Source: Bolinopsis microptera
Lineage: Eukaryota > Ctenophora > Tentaculata > Lobata > Bolinopsidae
Assembly: GCF_026151205.1 (NCBI RefSeq)
Contig: NC_087077.1
Span: 5,790,483 to 5,854,482, forward strand
Direction of reading: 5' to 3'
DNA length: 64,000 nucleotides
Shown here: one piece after another, positions 1 to 10,824 of the stretch
Layout: every line of letters starts with the position of its first letter
Numbering within the stretch: position 1 is the stretch's first letter
Position numbers and translations under genes: made by a program
Notes under the pieces: model-generated
Databases searched by the model: none
The model's input: only the letters and a program-made list of their open reading frames with translations
Told to the model about the DNA's origin: nothing

Positions 1-545
1 GCATCCTTTGTAATCAGTAACCTGCTAACACTGCCAAACAAGCTCTTGTTGAAGAATTCTTTATTTTGATGCTTGATTTTATTTGAGGAGGGCCAAGATA
101 ATTAAATAGCTCATAGCCATTAATATTCTTTAAAGAGCATGGTCTCTGGGTCTCATCTTGCAAGATGCGAAAGCAATAGTTTTGGAGTGAAAATTCTAGA
201 TCATTGCAACAGAGTGCGTCATCATCAACAATTGCCCAAACAATAGAACAATATTAGCTCAATGCTATTTCATTAATCAAGCAGCATTCAATAACGATAG
301 TTAGTTTGGTATCACGGGTTGGTCTTCGCCGATGGCGTGCGAAATCGATGACCACTGACCAGGCAATTTCGTTTTTGATTTCGTTTGACGTATTTTCCAT
401 CTGAATTTTTGATCGATTCAGAACAAGCAACACATCTTATTACATCAGGTGTAATATTTCATCACTTTAAATAAAAATTGACATTTATATTTTCACCAGG
501 AAGGGATCGGTTTTAGTTCCACTCAAAGATTTCAATTTCTGCTAG
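1..545. other. Intergenic upstream of the GPCR; nothing recognised
   Basis: No open frame or splice-bounded exon that I recognise. Probably holds the 5' UTR and promoter of the receptor gene that starts at 546. If the 5' exons of the DC-STAMP-like gene lie left of the window, this stretch would also be intron sequence of that gene. Confidence 0.4.
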
Positions 546-1832
546 ATGCAAAAGTTAAAACAAACCCACCTGATGCTGATCATGTTGCTGTTCATGGTAC
601 GCTCCTCCATTTCCAGCACTACCGGGGATAGAAAAACGATAACTCCTTTAATGACACTTCCAGTAACTTCTAACATTGAAAATACTACTCCAGTGCTGGA
701 CCTCCCTGATCCTATAACCCTGGCTGACTTACACTGCTCCGGTTTGTTTTTACTTCCGGTGTCTGTTATCTTCGTTCTTGTCAATGGGTTTCTTGTGGGA
801 ATAGTGGTAAAGAACTGGGAACGGATCAGTGACTCAGTCTACTACAATTCCACTCTTCTCTGCATGCTGCTGACAAGTTCTGACTTTGCTCTTTCTCTGC
901 TCCTGGGACTACCAATCGGTATCCGACTAACTTTTGAGAAGCAACTCCGGGAAAACAAGTTCTTGGTGTATTACACCGAAGATATTGCGTATCTACTTTT
1001 TGAGTATCTGTACATTCTTAGAGTGATAGTAGTTGCTGTGATATCTGCAGAAAGATGCTTGCACATCCTTCGTCCTTTGAAGTACATGATGATAGCCACC
1101 AAGGGCAGAGTTAAAATCGTCTGTTGGATCATAGTCATCCTACCTCTACTAAGAATCGCCCCTGTGATATATGTTCTACGAACATCAACGGAAAACATCG
1201 TGCATTGTAGTTACTACAATGACGTTGTTATAGATTCAGATTCAGCTGATGAACAGTACTATACCCCTCTGACCTGCATGGTAGACTTCATGCCAAGTGC
1301 CAAGCTCCCTGGATTTAATACAGCTTACATTTCCATCATGGGTGCCCTCATTGGGGTCTCCTGGGTTATCATACTGGTTTCTAACATATTCATCTTAGTG
1401 ATAGTCTTTGACAAGTCCTTCGTAGGGTACTTCACACGCCAGCACAGACTTGAGGTGAATCTAAAGCTTTTAAAGAACAGCATCGTTGTCTTACTCATCG
1501 CATCAACCTTCGCCTTAACCAACTTCCCCTTTGCTTACGCCTGGACTAATCATCTCTTTGGCAAGGATAAGAACTACAGACAACATCTCTACCTCATTCT
1601 CCTCACCTTCATGTCCCTCTTTTTTCACCCGTGGCTTTATTGTTTGAGGATGAGGAATATCCAAGACCTAGTTACTGGATTTGGGAATCGGGTTCGGAGC
1701 CTGATATCGACATCTAAAAGCTCAAGGAAAAGTCCCATATTAGACCAAAAGACCCTGACCATGAGCCCTGTTCTCACAAAATCACCACTGCATTACAGAT
1801 ACATGGACACCAAGAAGGCTAGAAGAAACTAA
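546..1832 (+). CDS. Class A (rhodopsin-like) G-protein-coupled receptor, single exon
   Basis: A 428-residue intronless ORF with an N-terminal signal-peptide-like stretch (residues 1-24), an N-glycosylation site (NTT, 46-48) and seven hydrophobic helices at about 66-88, 101-125, 146-167, 190-210, 261-288, 310-332 and 347-368. Family marks are seen: a Glu-Arg-Cys triplet (169-171) at the DRY position followed by a short basic loop, a Trp in helix 4, Phe-Pro in helix 6, and HPWLY in helix 7 in place of NPxxY. The tail is Ser/Lys-rich. Oddities: no Cys is visible at the usual start of helix 3, so the canonical disulphide may be absent, and helix 5 lacks its usual Pro. This would be a plasma-membrane receptor; ligand and subfamily cannot be told. 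The first ATG follows a long upstream region without a competing start. Confidence 0.88.
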   Translation: MQKLKQTHLMLIMLLFMVRSSISSTTGDRKTITPLMTLPVTSNIENTTPVLDLPDPITLADLHCSGLFLLPVSVIFVLVNGFLVGIVVKNWERISDSVYYNSTLLCMLLTSSDFALSLLLGLPIGIRLTFEKQLRENKFLVYYTEDIAYLLFEYLYILRVIVVAVISAERCLHILRPLKYMMIATKGRVKIVCWIIVILPLLRIAPVIYVLRTSTENIVHCSYYNDVVIDSDSADEQYYTPLTCMVDFMPSAKLPGFNTAYISIMGALIGVSWVIILVSNIFILVIVFDKSFVGYFTRQHRLEVNLKLLKNSIVVLLIASTFALTNFPFAYAWTNHLFGKDKNYRQHLYLILLTFMSLFFHPWLYCLRMRNIQDLVTGFGNRVRSLISTSKSSRKSPILDQKTLTMSPVLTKSPLHYRYMDTKKARRN

Positions 1833-2685
1833 CCTGTTGTTTGTCGCCTGGTTGGAATTTATCTCTCTTAAGAAGTGGAAGAGACAATATATAAAAATGG
1901 GCTTTTTCTTGATATATTTATGAAACAATCCTCTGCTTTGTTTTGACTCCTATTTCTGTAGTTCAATTTAGGGTATTTGATACTATAAAAAGAGATCGGA
2001 ATTCGAAATCTTAGAATAAACAAACGTATAGTACAGATTACGTAGTAGTACTATAATATGTACTAGATATACGTATAAAACGATAGTAGGTATAATCTCC
2101 GATCTTATTAATGCTATAGTATGTAATATTTTTAGATCTGGTTTATTACCTCAATAGCTTTATGACACTATATATTTTGTTTGTCGATAATAACTAAAAG
2201 CAAAGGGTTCATTTTTGTCATAAATACAGAATTAATTTTACTAGGCAAAAATAACTGATTGAATTAATTAACAATGAATAAATTAACAATGAATAAATTA
2301 ACAATGAATAAATTAACAATGAATAAATTAACAATGAATAAATTAACAATGAATAAATTAACAATGAATTAATTAACAATAAGTTAATTAATAATAAATT
2401 AATTAATAATAAATTAATTCGATTATAAGAAGGCCTCCTATTTTCCAGTGCTATAGAGGTGATCAACCATCGTTTGAATATGGGCTTCCGGCATCTGAAC
2501 AAACAAACTGAATAACTATTAAGATTTTTGATTAATTATACTTATATTCTCAACCTCGTGGCGAACAACCTGAGCAGAATGATAACGTGATAACACATAT
2601 ATAATATTAAAACCAAATTGCTTATTGCCTAACGAAAAGTTTATACAGTAATCAAACATATATTTCCTAGAATACTGTTCAATAA
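1833..2685. other. AT-rich intergenic or intronic stretch
   Basis: Very AT-rich sequence with a 15-bp tandem array in the middle. I see no coding exon. The expected N-terminal exons of the DC-STAMP-like gene are not found here. Confidence 0.5.
2266..2420. repeat. 15-bp tandem repeat, about 10 copies
   Basis: Unit aattaacaatgaata. The first six copies (2266-2355) are identical and the last four drift (aattaataataaatt). The 15-bp period keeps a minus-strand frame open, giving a spurious low-complexity ORF. Confidence 0.95.
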
Positions 2686-5600
2686 ATGATCTTTATGTTC
2701 ATCCCTCAGCTTCTTAACTTGCTTCCAACAGTGGATTTAAGAGATAATAAATTAACCTATGAAAACACTCTTCAGGGTATAAAAAACTCAGTGTCTAAGT
2801 TTGGAGAGCAATACAAGGACCCTAAAATCCAGCTTTCGTCAGAAAGTAATATCAAGGTGGACAACACTTTGATTACTACTGGGTAAGCATTGTTGATTTT
2901 TATAATCTACTAATTGATCGAACAATAATTGAGTATTTGTTTAATAAACAAAGTTAGTCTTATCAAAAGTTGTACTTCATTTCAATAGCTGATCACTTCG
3001 CGGATTTTTCGTCCTTTAACTAAAGAGCAGTGAGTTGTAGATGTTAGATTTTAAATTCTTACTAGACACTTTTATCAGTTGTGAGCAAACGACCTACTCG
3101 GATTATATCATATCACGTTTATTTCAGTTTCAAGAAGTTGATGAACGAACTGAATACTGTAGGCGGTTTCATCACCATGGCCATAAACTTGGTATCTCTT
3201 GTGCTGCTTACCATGGTTCTTGCGGGTGCGATAACACATCAGGTTCTTAGATATTCAATATCATGTTGTCATGCCAACCCGTGATTGTCAGATGATGTTA
3301 TGTCCTTTTATGTCCCAATATGTTCTTGTTTAGTGGCGTCTCTGAATAACCTGTTAGGTATCAGGAAATGACATGTGATATTATCGTACGTAATGTCCCG
3401 TGTCTAAGTACTGTAACACAATGTCACATACTGTCACATACTGTCACAGTAATGTCACATACTGTCACAGTAATGTCACATACTGTCACAGTAATGTCAC
3501 ATACTGTCACAGTAATGTCACATACTGTCACAGTAATGTCACATACTGTCACAGTAATGTCACATACTGTCACAGTAATGTCACATACTGTCACAGTAAT
3601 GTCACATACTGTCACAGTAATGTCACATACTGTCACAGTAATGTCACATACTGTCACAGTAATGTCACATACTGTCACAGTAATGTCACATACTGTCACA
3701 GTAATGTCACATACTGTCACAGTAATGTCACATACTGTCACAGTAATGTCACATACTGTCACAGTAATGTCACATACTGTCACAGTAATGTCACATACTG
3801 TCACAGTAATGTCACATACTGTCACAGTAATGTCACATACTGTCACAGTAATGTCACATACTGTCACAGTAATGTCACATACTGTCACAGTAATGTCACA
3901 TACTGTCACAGTAATGTCACATACTGTCACAGTAATGTCACATACTGTCACAGTAATGTCACATACTGTCACAGTAATGTCACATACTGTCACAGTAATG
4001 TCACATACTGTCACAGTAATGTCACATACTGTCACAGTAATGTCACATACTGTCACAGTAATGTCACATACTGTCACAGTAATGTCACATACTGTCACAG
4101 TAATGTCACATACTGTCACAGTAATGTCACATACTGTCAATGTTACAGGTGAAGTACCTGACGGGACTGTCTTACCTTAACAACGTGGTGACGACACAGC
4201 TTCTGAAACTGGACGCTTGTCTGCCCTCCCATCACCGCACCTTCCCTCTTCCTGTATACATGAAGGTACAGCGTTAATTCTTTAGTCTGCTTTATACTTC
4301 AACTAAATGTCTACAACAGTTAATTTTGCAGTTGCTGTCACTGAAAATCACAAATTAATTTTCTAAGTGTAGTTTATTCGGTACGACCCGAGATTTCCCT
4401 GTCTCGGCAGCCAACTTTAAATATTTCTGCTTTAAATATAATATCTGTAATTATAGATCACATCTCAGCCCTTTCCTCCAACAGACATTTGTACGAGATG
4501 GGAGTCAGAAGTGTTTATCTAGAGACGAACTGAAGCCAGCTGTGATAGCAAGTCTAAAACACCTCCTATTCTCGCTCCTCTTCCTCGCCATAGTGTTCCT
4601 TGACTCGCAGGTATACGGAACCATGGAGGATATATCGGATACTGGGTATATAGTGTATGAGGTGTACATTAAGACAGGGGTTCTGTTGCAGAGTGATGGG
4701 GGGAGTTGGACAAAGGGAATGGTGGACGGTATACCCCAAGTTAACACACTCAACCACCTTTCATTTACCCAGGTAACAGGACTTTAGTTTAATTTATCTC
4801 AAACATAAGTGTCCCTCCAGATAACTATATAATACTATGTATACAAACATGTAAAACTAAAATGTATTGGGCTGATGCCCCAATATATTACAGAAATAAT
4901 GGCTTATACTGTCCCTTTAATTAGTTTGGTAGCCACAATTTAACTTGAAATATCCATATTCAATAGTCAATACCCTAGTCGAAGATAAATAATCTAATTT
5001 ATCAAAGTTGGAATCTGTCCCATCTCCGTAAATTTCACTCCCCAAAAAATTATTCTTCATTCAGATTTCAGATGATTAATGTCTGAGGAAGGTGAATCTT
5101 CTAAATACATATTATTATGTGTATTAGATTAGACTTCTGTATGAAGCACGCCTTCTTCCGGCGCAATAATTAATAAAAGATAAGATGCAGCACCGAATCT
5201 AATCAGAATAAGACTGCCTCGTCTTATCACAGCTGGATGCTACTTTGTACCCTCTTCTTCTCACTCTCTCAACCTCTTTTACCTCCTTTACTTCCTTACG
5301 TTATGTTTTATAAAGTTTCCCGTTCGTATATTTATATAACCTGTGTAACACCATGGTCTTTGTTCTGCTGTGTGTGGTTAGCTACCATTAGTATAACAAC
5401 AGCCTCCTCTCAACTAGCCCCCCCTCCCTCTCAACAAGAGGGTGTTACTACAATATTGGACCGGTCCCAGGCTATTCAAGAGGAGGGTTTCAAGGCGCTT
5501 AACAAAGTTTTAGATATCTTGGATCGGGCCTTTTCCTTCGTTGAGAGTCAAAATAGTGCGTGCGATGATGATCCTGAGATGAAGGACAGTAAAACTCTGG

Positions 5601-8600
5601 ACAGTATTTTGGATCGTCTTGATCGGATAGAAGCAGCGATATCAGCGTTCTCAGAGGATAAAACTGACCAGGCTTCGGAAAAAGAGGAGATGGAAGAAAA
5701 GCTGAACAGTGTTGCTTCCGAGGTTATTGACCGAGTTAATGAAAAGCTGAACAGTGTTGCGTCAGAGGTTAGCGAAAAGGTGGACTATCTGCAGACTATG
5801 TTGATTAACGAAACTTCAAGCATTGAGAAGAAGTTGGACACTTCTCTGGAGCTGTCTGAGAAATCAATCAAGCTGGGAACAACAATACAAACTCGACAGA
5901 ATGTGTGGTTATCAGAAATTAGGCTCATATCCTTGTTTAAACTTACCGGCGAGAATAATCCTCATAGTTCTCGTGACTATAACCCCGGACTAGCAGTGGA
6001 TGGTCAGTTTGTCTTCAGTACCAATACTCCAGGTGATATGAGGACCTACACTCACACAAGTAGTGGTGCTGCAGATAATAAAATGTGGATAAAGTTAGGG
6101 GGTTTGTTCCGCGTGTACAGTGTAAGAGTGTGGAATACCCGTGAAGCTAGTAAACCGAGGTTCTCCGGCACCAACATCTATGTGGATGACACTTTGGTGG
6201 GGACAGCGTCGGGTGACTGGGGGTTCCACGACTTTACCCTTCCTGAAGAGAAAGTGGTGTATGGGTCCAAGGTGACCCTCCATCAGCCGAGAGCTGACTA
6301 CATAATAGTTCTGGAGGTTCAAGTGTGGGGCAACGGACCTTACAACAGCACTGATCTCTTCAACTAGCTCCTGACTCCAGTAGGAGAATAAAGAGCCATA
6401 ATGCTATAATCCCAAACTTTAACACTCTGAGCTGAATATATATTGGTGAACTGGACTTATAACATTGAACTACAAAGATTCATGTAAACATTTGTTTTTA
6501 AGATCATGATTATTGATGATGAAGTATAAGAGTATATTATACTAGATTTAAATGATTAAACTATAAAATTTATTATATTCGTGAACTGGACTTAAATAAA
6601 CTACAAAAATTGTATAATAGACTTAAGTTATTTTCGCTATTAAAGTGCAAATTTGAGTATATAAAATGTATTCTGATTTTTTATTTGCAGCACGACCTCT
6701 CCATATTTATTTTTTGTCGTGTAAAAATTTGTTTCTCAGATAATAGTTATTGATATTGAAGTATATTATGATAGATTAATTATTATCACGTCTGGATCAA
6801 TACATTTTACGGTGAAAATTGGGATAGATTTCTATGTAATTTTATTGTGATTTACAATTTTTACATATACATACATGTATAGTATTATCTTGGATCAGCA
6901 TGAAGAAAAACCGGAATTAGCTGGGTTAATCAATGATGTGTTCTTTCCACAATAACCTTTTTATTGATTCTATAAAACAAACGAGTTATTATTATCAGTA
7001 AAGTAGAGTTAATCAAGAGTGTCATTTGCGGAGGGAAGACAAATTTGCCAGGCGACAGTGTCACAATTTATTATCTAGTTGAAATTTAAAGCGAAAACTA
7101 GCAAACCTGTACATCGAATGAGGAGTTTAGCACGTTTTATGAATGTGAAATGTGAATGGTTTAAAACTTTAAACCCTTCTGATCCCCCACCCCCTTCAGG
7201 ACAACAACAACTGTCTGCCAGACGGTTCTCCACCTGATCAGCAAAGAGCTCTCTGTATCTGTGTCTTTATTCTTCTTATCGTCCTTCTCAACTTCTTCCA
7301 GGTTAGTTGAATTATATTTTACTTCTCAACTTCTTCCAGGTTAGTTGAATTATATTTTCCTTCGTAAATTCTCCTGATTATACCTAATTTCAGATATACT
7401 CCCAACGATCAGTTCGGAGAATCTGTGCCTGGTTTTATCCCGATCGCGAGAACTTGCGTGTTCAGTTCCTTTACAGATTCCTCAAACAACGCCGGATGGA
7501 CTGTTTTAAAATACTAGTGAGTACAAGGAGGAGGGGGAGGAGGAAAGGGGAGGGGGCACAAGACTTTAGTCTCTCGATATATACAATCTGAACTGCTTCA
7601 AAATACTCAATAATTATTATCCTCATGCTCAAGGATCGAGCAGAATCCTGGCTTAGTCCCAGTAAAAATTGATCTGATCATGGCACCTAACCAGTAGCGG
7701 TTGATTGATGATGTGACCCATAGATTTCAGTTTAATTTACTGATTCAAGGCAATTATGGATTTTGTTATGTTGTTGTTTAGTCTCCACAACAAAACTTGC
7801 TGGCACAGCTTTAAAATTTAATAGCTTTGTTGTCCCCCTTCGTTTGATAAGCTCAATTAATACTCTGTGGACCCTGTTGGACAGTTGCAGATCAGACGAG
7901 ATTTGAGGAATTTGAGGAGATTTGAGGAATTGAGAGACAGCACTACAGCAGTCTACACAAATATGTGTGCTCAAAACGTATAGTACTCCACTCAACTTAT
8001 GGACAAACAATGAGCTGAAAAATTCCTGAAATACCAACAGTTGTCAACTTTAAGAACAATAGACTTCCGTAGACCAAAGCATACTCTCTTGAAGATCAAC
8101 GGCAGTTAGCATTTCTTCAACATTGTTTTTATGTTGTAAATTTTATAGGATTCACGCCAAAAAACAGCAAGAGGTCGCGGTTGATTCTTGCTCATGTTTT
8201 TGAAAACTCTGTACATCATAGCTTTCAGCTTTGTCAGCTTGATTCGTGGATCACAAAATAAGGGACGGGAACCCTTGCTTGTGGGGATGGTTCTCGTGTC
8301 AAGGGACGTCAGACCCAAAGCCCTCTGTTCAAGAGTACGTGTGAACTATTAAAGAGCAGCAGGTCATCACTTTCACACAGACATGTTGAGTGTTGGTAAG
8401 ACACCCGCTAAGAAGAAAAGGACTTGCCACACTCAACCTCATCACATCTGCTCATTTTACTCCACATACTCTAGCAAGATGGAGTATTTCTTTGCAAAAG
8501 CTACTGTGTTTGCGTTTGAACATGATATTCAGTAATTAGATATGGAGTTTCCGCTAATTATCCTAGAAAATCATAATAGTGGATGGTGAAAATCCCCAAA

Positions 8601-9819
8601 ACACAGTCTGACTAAATGAATTGCCTAGATACATTTGATAGTTTGGTTCGCTGTTCATGTTGTTATCTAATTAAATATAGTTGAATTATTAACTTATTAA
8701 CTAGGTCGAGGATAAGAGAGGATGTTTACCTAAGCAGTCCATGTTAAGACGATACTTCCCCCGCTTGATAAAGCACAGCTGCGTTGTGTGTGGCGACTGT
8801 GGTATCCACTCTTCTTGTCTGTTCTGCTTTGGACACGGTAAAATATTGATTATTTTTACCGTATTCAATCCATTACGAATTTATCAATTCAATATAGCAA
8901 TTCATGTGAAGTCTATTATCATGTGAAGTCTATTATCATGTTAAGTCTATTTTCATGTTCATAGCATGAATTTGATGGTTTGATTATTCATTATCCTCTT
9001 TTAAACCAACTGTGAAATTAATCTCTGTCAAAATCTTAAGGTTACGAGATAAAGTACTGCTTGGAGTGTTGGTCGGACACAGATAAAAAGTGTCCCTACT
9101 GCAAAACCACCCAGAAACTGGCTGGATATTCTGGAGTCGCAGTGGAGGACTCCTCCTCGGACTCGGACTCAGATAATGATGATGGGCGCTACACCTCCCC
9201 AGTTTATCAGATACATTCCGAGGAGGAGGGAGATGAAGTGAAGCAGACATACGCATACTCATACTCGTCTTATAAGAAAATCATTGAATCCTTTGCTGAT
9301 AGTTCTAGCGATGATAATGATGATGACGATATCATGGACTTGTTGAACGGCATACAAAGAGGACCAACCTCACCGGATGAAACTAGTTTGAGTGTGGGAA
9401 ACGAGACGGGGACAAGTTCGTTCTCACGGTCTCAATCTATTGTAATAACGAGAGCTCCTCTTTCTCAATCAGATTCCGTTGGAACAACCAGGGATTTTCT
9501 CCCAAGATCTGACTTCAAAAAAGCAGGGAAGACTTCATCAAGGCGCTTTAAAGCGCATGGAGGAGAGATAAATTCTGCCTCGGTCTCTGAATCTATAAGA
9601 GAAGCGGCTTTTTCTCTTTCACAACCTGATTCTAGTGAGGCAGCTAGAAACTCTCTTTCGCAACCTGATTCTAATGAGGCAGCCAGAAACTCTCTTTCAC
9701 AACCTGATTCTAATGAGGCAGCTAGAAACTCTCTTTCACAACCTGATTCTAATGAGGCAGCTAGAAACTCTCTTTCACAATCTGATTCTATTGAAGCAGC
9801 TAGAAATTCTCTTTCATAA
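2686..9819 (+). CDS. DC-STAMP domain protein (DCST1/DCST2-like) with C-terminal RING-like Cys domain; 5' end missing
   Basis: Eight exons join with agreeing phases: 2686-2882, 3128-3242, 4149-4265, 4485-4772, 7200-7301, 7394-7516, 8705-8837 and 9041-9819 (about 617 residues). Exons 2, 4 and 5 each carry a membrane helix. Exon 6 has the family-like pattern with WFYPDRENLR and LYRFL. Exons 7-8 encode a Cys-rich RING-like domain (CVVC, CGDC, CLFC, then YCLEC and CPYC). DCST1/2 relatives are multi-pass membrane proteins; those of animals act in sperm-egg fusion, and DCST1 has E3-ligase activity. After the Cys domain comes an acidic Ser/Asp-rich tail and 39-bp coding repeats that end at a TAA inside the array. 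The first exon may really start at the acceptor-like ccctcag near 2705. Further N-terminal exons were not found and may lie left of the window, which would place the GPCR in an intron too. Confidence 0.8.
3431..4140. repeat. 21-bp minisatellite, about 34 near-perfect copies
   Basis: Unit tcacatactgtcacagtaatg, repeated without visible divergence in the intron between exons 2 and 3 of the DC-STAMP-like gene. It ends eight bases before the exon-3 acceptor. Because 21 is a multiple of three, long spurious ORFs appear on both strands. Confidence 0.97.
5237..6367 (+). CDS. Secreted coiled-coil protein with F5/8-type / fucolectin-like galactose-binding domain (nested gene)
   Basis: A 376-residue single-exon ORF. 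A hydrophobic segment (about 38-58, ending near ASS) is probably a signal peptide; the Met at residue 23 (5303) is an alternative start that would place it nearer the N-terminus. Residues 115-215 are heptad-rich coiled coil with a short internal repeat (EKLNSVASEV twice). Residues 228-366 look like a discoidin/F5/8C or fucolectin-type jelly roll: AVDG (253-256), THT (272-274), MWIKLGG (283-289), VRVWNT (296-301), NIYVD (313-317). Such domains bind sugars or phospholipids outside the cell, and the coiled coil suggests an oligomer. The gene lies on the same strand inside the 4773-7199 intron of the DC-STAMP-like gene. Sugar-binding residues cannot be verified by eye. Confidence 0.78.
   Translation: MLLCTLFFSLSQPLLPPLLPYVMFYKVSRSYIYITCVTPWSLFCCVWLATISITTASSQLAPPPSQQEGVTTILDRSQAIQEEGFKALNKVLDILDRAFSFVESQNSACDDDPEMKDSKTLDSILDRLDRIEAAISAFSEDKTDQASEKEEMEEKLNSVASEVIDRVNEKLNSVASEVSEKVDYLQTMLINETSSIEKKLDTSLELSEKSIKLGTTIQTRQNVWLSEIRLISLFKLTGENNPHSSRDYNPGLAVDGQFVFSTNTPGDMRTYTHTSSGAADNKMWIKLGGLFRVYSVRVWNTREASKPRFSGTNIYVDDTLVGTASGDWGFHDFTLPEEKVVYGSKVTLHQPRADYIIVLEVQVWGNGPYNSTDLFN
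7284..7359 (+). repeat. Perfect 38-bp tandem duplication covering an exon end and its splice donor
   Basis: Copies at 7284-7321 and 7322-7359. Each holds the 3' end of DC-STAMP-like exon 5 (ttcttccag) followed by gttagttga. Two identical donors therefore lie 38 bp apart. The second would add sequence with an immediate in-frame TGA, so the first should be the functional one. Confidence 0.92.
8240..8316 (+). repeat. Dispersed repeat fragment, second copy near 34.55 kb
   Basis: The stretch with gatcac, aagggacggga, ggttctcgtgtcaaggga and a gtcagac-type end recurs at about 34550-34615 with modest divergence. It lies in an intron of the DC-STAMP-like gene. Family not recognised. Confidence 0.6.
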
Positions 9820-9935
9820 CCTGATTCTAATGAGGCAGCTAGAAACTCTCTTTCACAACCTGATTCTAATGAGGTAGCTAGAAACTCTCTTTCACAACAT
9901 GATTCTAATGAGGCAGCTAGAAACTCTCTTTCAAA
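9616..9935 (+). repeat. 39-bp coding minisatellite (13-residue repeat), eight copies
   Basis: Units start at a 39-bp spacing (gattct at 9628, 9667, 9706, 9745, 9784, 9823, 9862, 9901) and encode variants of QPDSNEAARNSLS. One CAA has become TAA (9817-9819), so the last three units lie beyond the stop. The frame would otherwise close about 40 codons later (TGA near 9941). Confidence 0.93.
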
Positions 9936-10824
9936 ACGGTGAGACAGCGAGGGATCCCTTACCACAATCTCAATCCAATGAACTACTGACTTATTTTGAA
10001 GATAGCGAGGGCCGTGGAAATATTGACAGACCCGATTCAGAGGAATCTTTTAAGTCCATTCACCATTGACTGGGAATGAAAATGAGGTCATAAAAGATTA
10101 GCTTTTACCTTACACTCATAATAATAGAGTCTGTTAAACTTTAGTTCAGAAATTAAACGGTAACTAACTTGAATGAATATTTACTTGCTTACAATATATG
10201 TGTATTTATTTCGTTATTTCATTCATTAATTAAAGTGATCTATATTTACTTGTTATTTTGTTTTTACATATTTATAAATTTATATCATGATGTTTACTGC
10301 AATTCGTTACTGACTCGAATAATTCAAAATTTAAACAATAACTCTATTTTTAATTGGCTGAATCCTGATGCGGATTTTCTGCGGAAGATTGCTTACGAAA
10401 ACGTAAATAAAATTAACAATGTTTTTGATTGATCATCTTTCACAGCGAAAGTGTTTGACTTTTAAATGTGCCGAACTCACTTCAAAACAACTTTATCACT
10501 AAATGTTATATATACTTTTATAATCTCGATGTTAAATTGAATGAGACAAGATGTTTCGATGTAAAATTTAGTTTCCAACAATAGTCAGTCACGACTACAG
10601 TTTTTAAGATTTGGAGCGCCTCTAGTAGGCTGAATGGAGTTCTATGTCTTCCGTTAAAACTATCTCTTGAATCAAGTTTTGGGGAACAGGCGCACAATAT
10701 GCATTGTACAATTCAACTGAACACTTCGGCAACTCACATGAAACTGTTATTCGTTTTAACTAAAAGTTCTAAAAGTCTTAAACTCAGAGTTGTAGCACGA
10801 TGTAAAGAGCTAGAAGAGAACTTG
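9936..10824. other. Intergenic, AT-rich
   Basis: Between the DC-STAMP-like and RNF212-like genes. It contains one AT-rich frame (10169-10432) of Tyr/Ile/Phe/Asn-rich residues with no recognisable domain, which I do not call a gene. It probably holds the 3' UTR of the former and the promoter of the latter. Confidence 0.5.

Noticed and set aside
2218-2502. Minus-strand 94-residue frame
   Set aside because: Encoded by the 15-bp AT repeat (LLIYS/LLINL repeats).
3431-4140. Possible CRISPR array
   Set aside because: Direct 21-bp units without spacers in an animal intron; a plain minisatellite.
3368-4180. Long ORFs on both strands made of repeated heptapeptides
   Set aside because: They are translations of the 21-bp intronic minisatellite; a period divisible by three keeps every frame open.
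9465-9965. Minus-strand 166-residue frame
   Set aside because: Antisense shadow of the coding minisatellite of the DC-STAMP-like gene.
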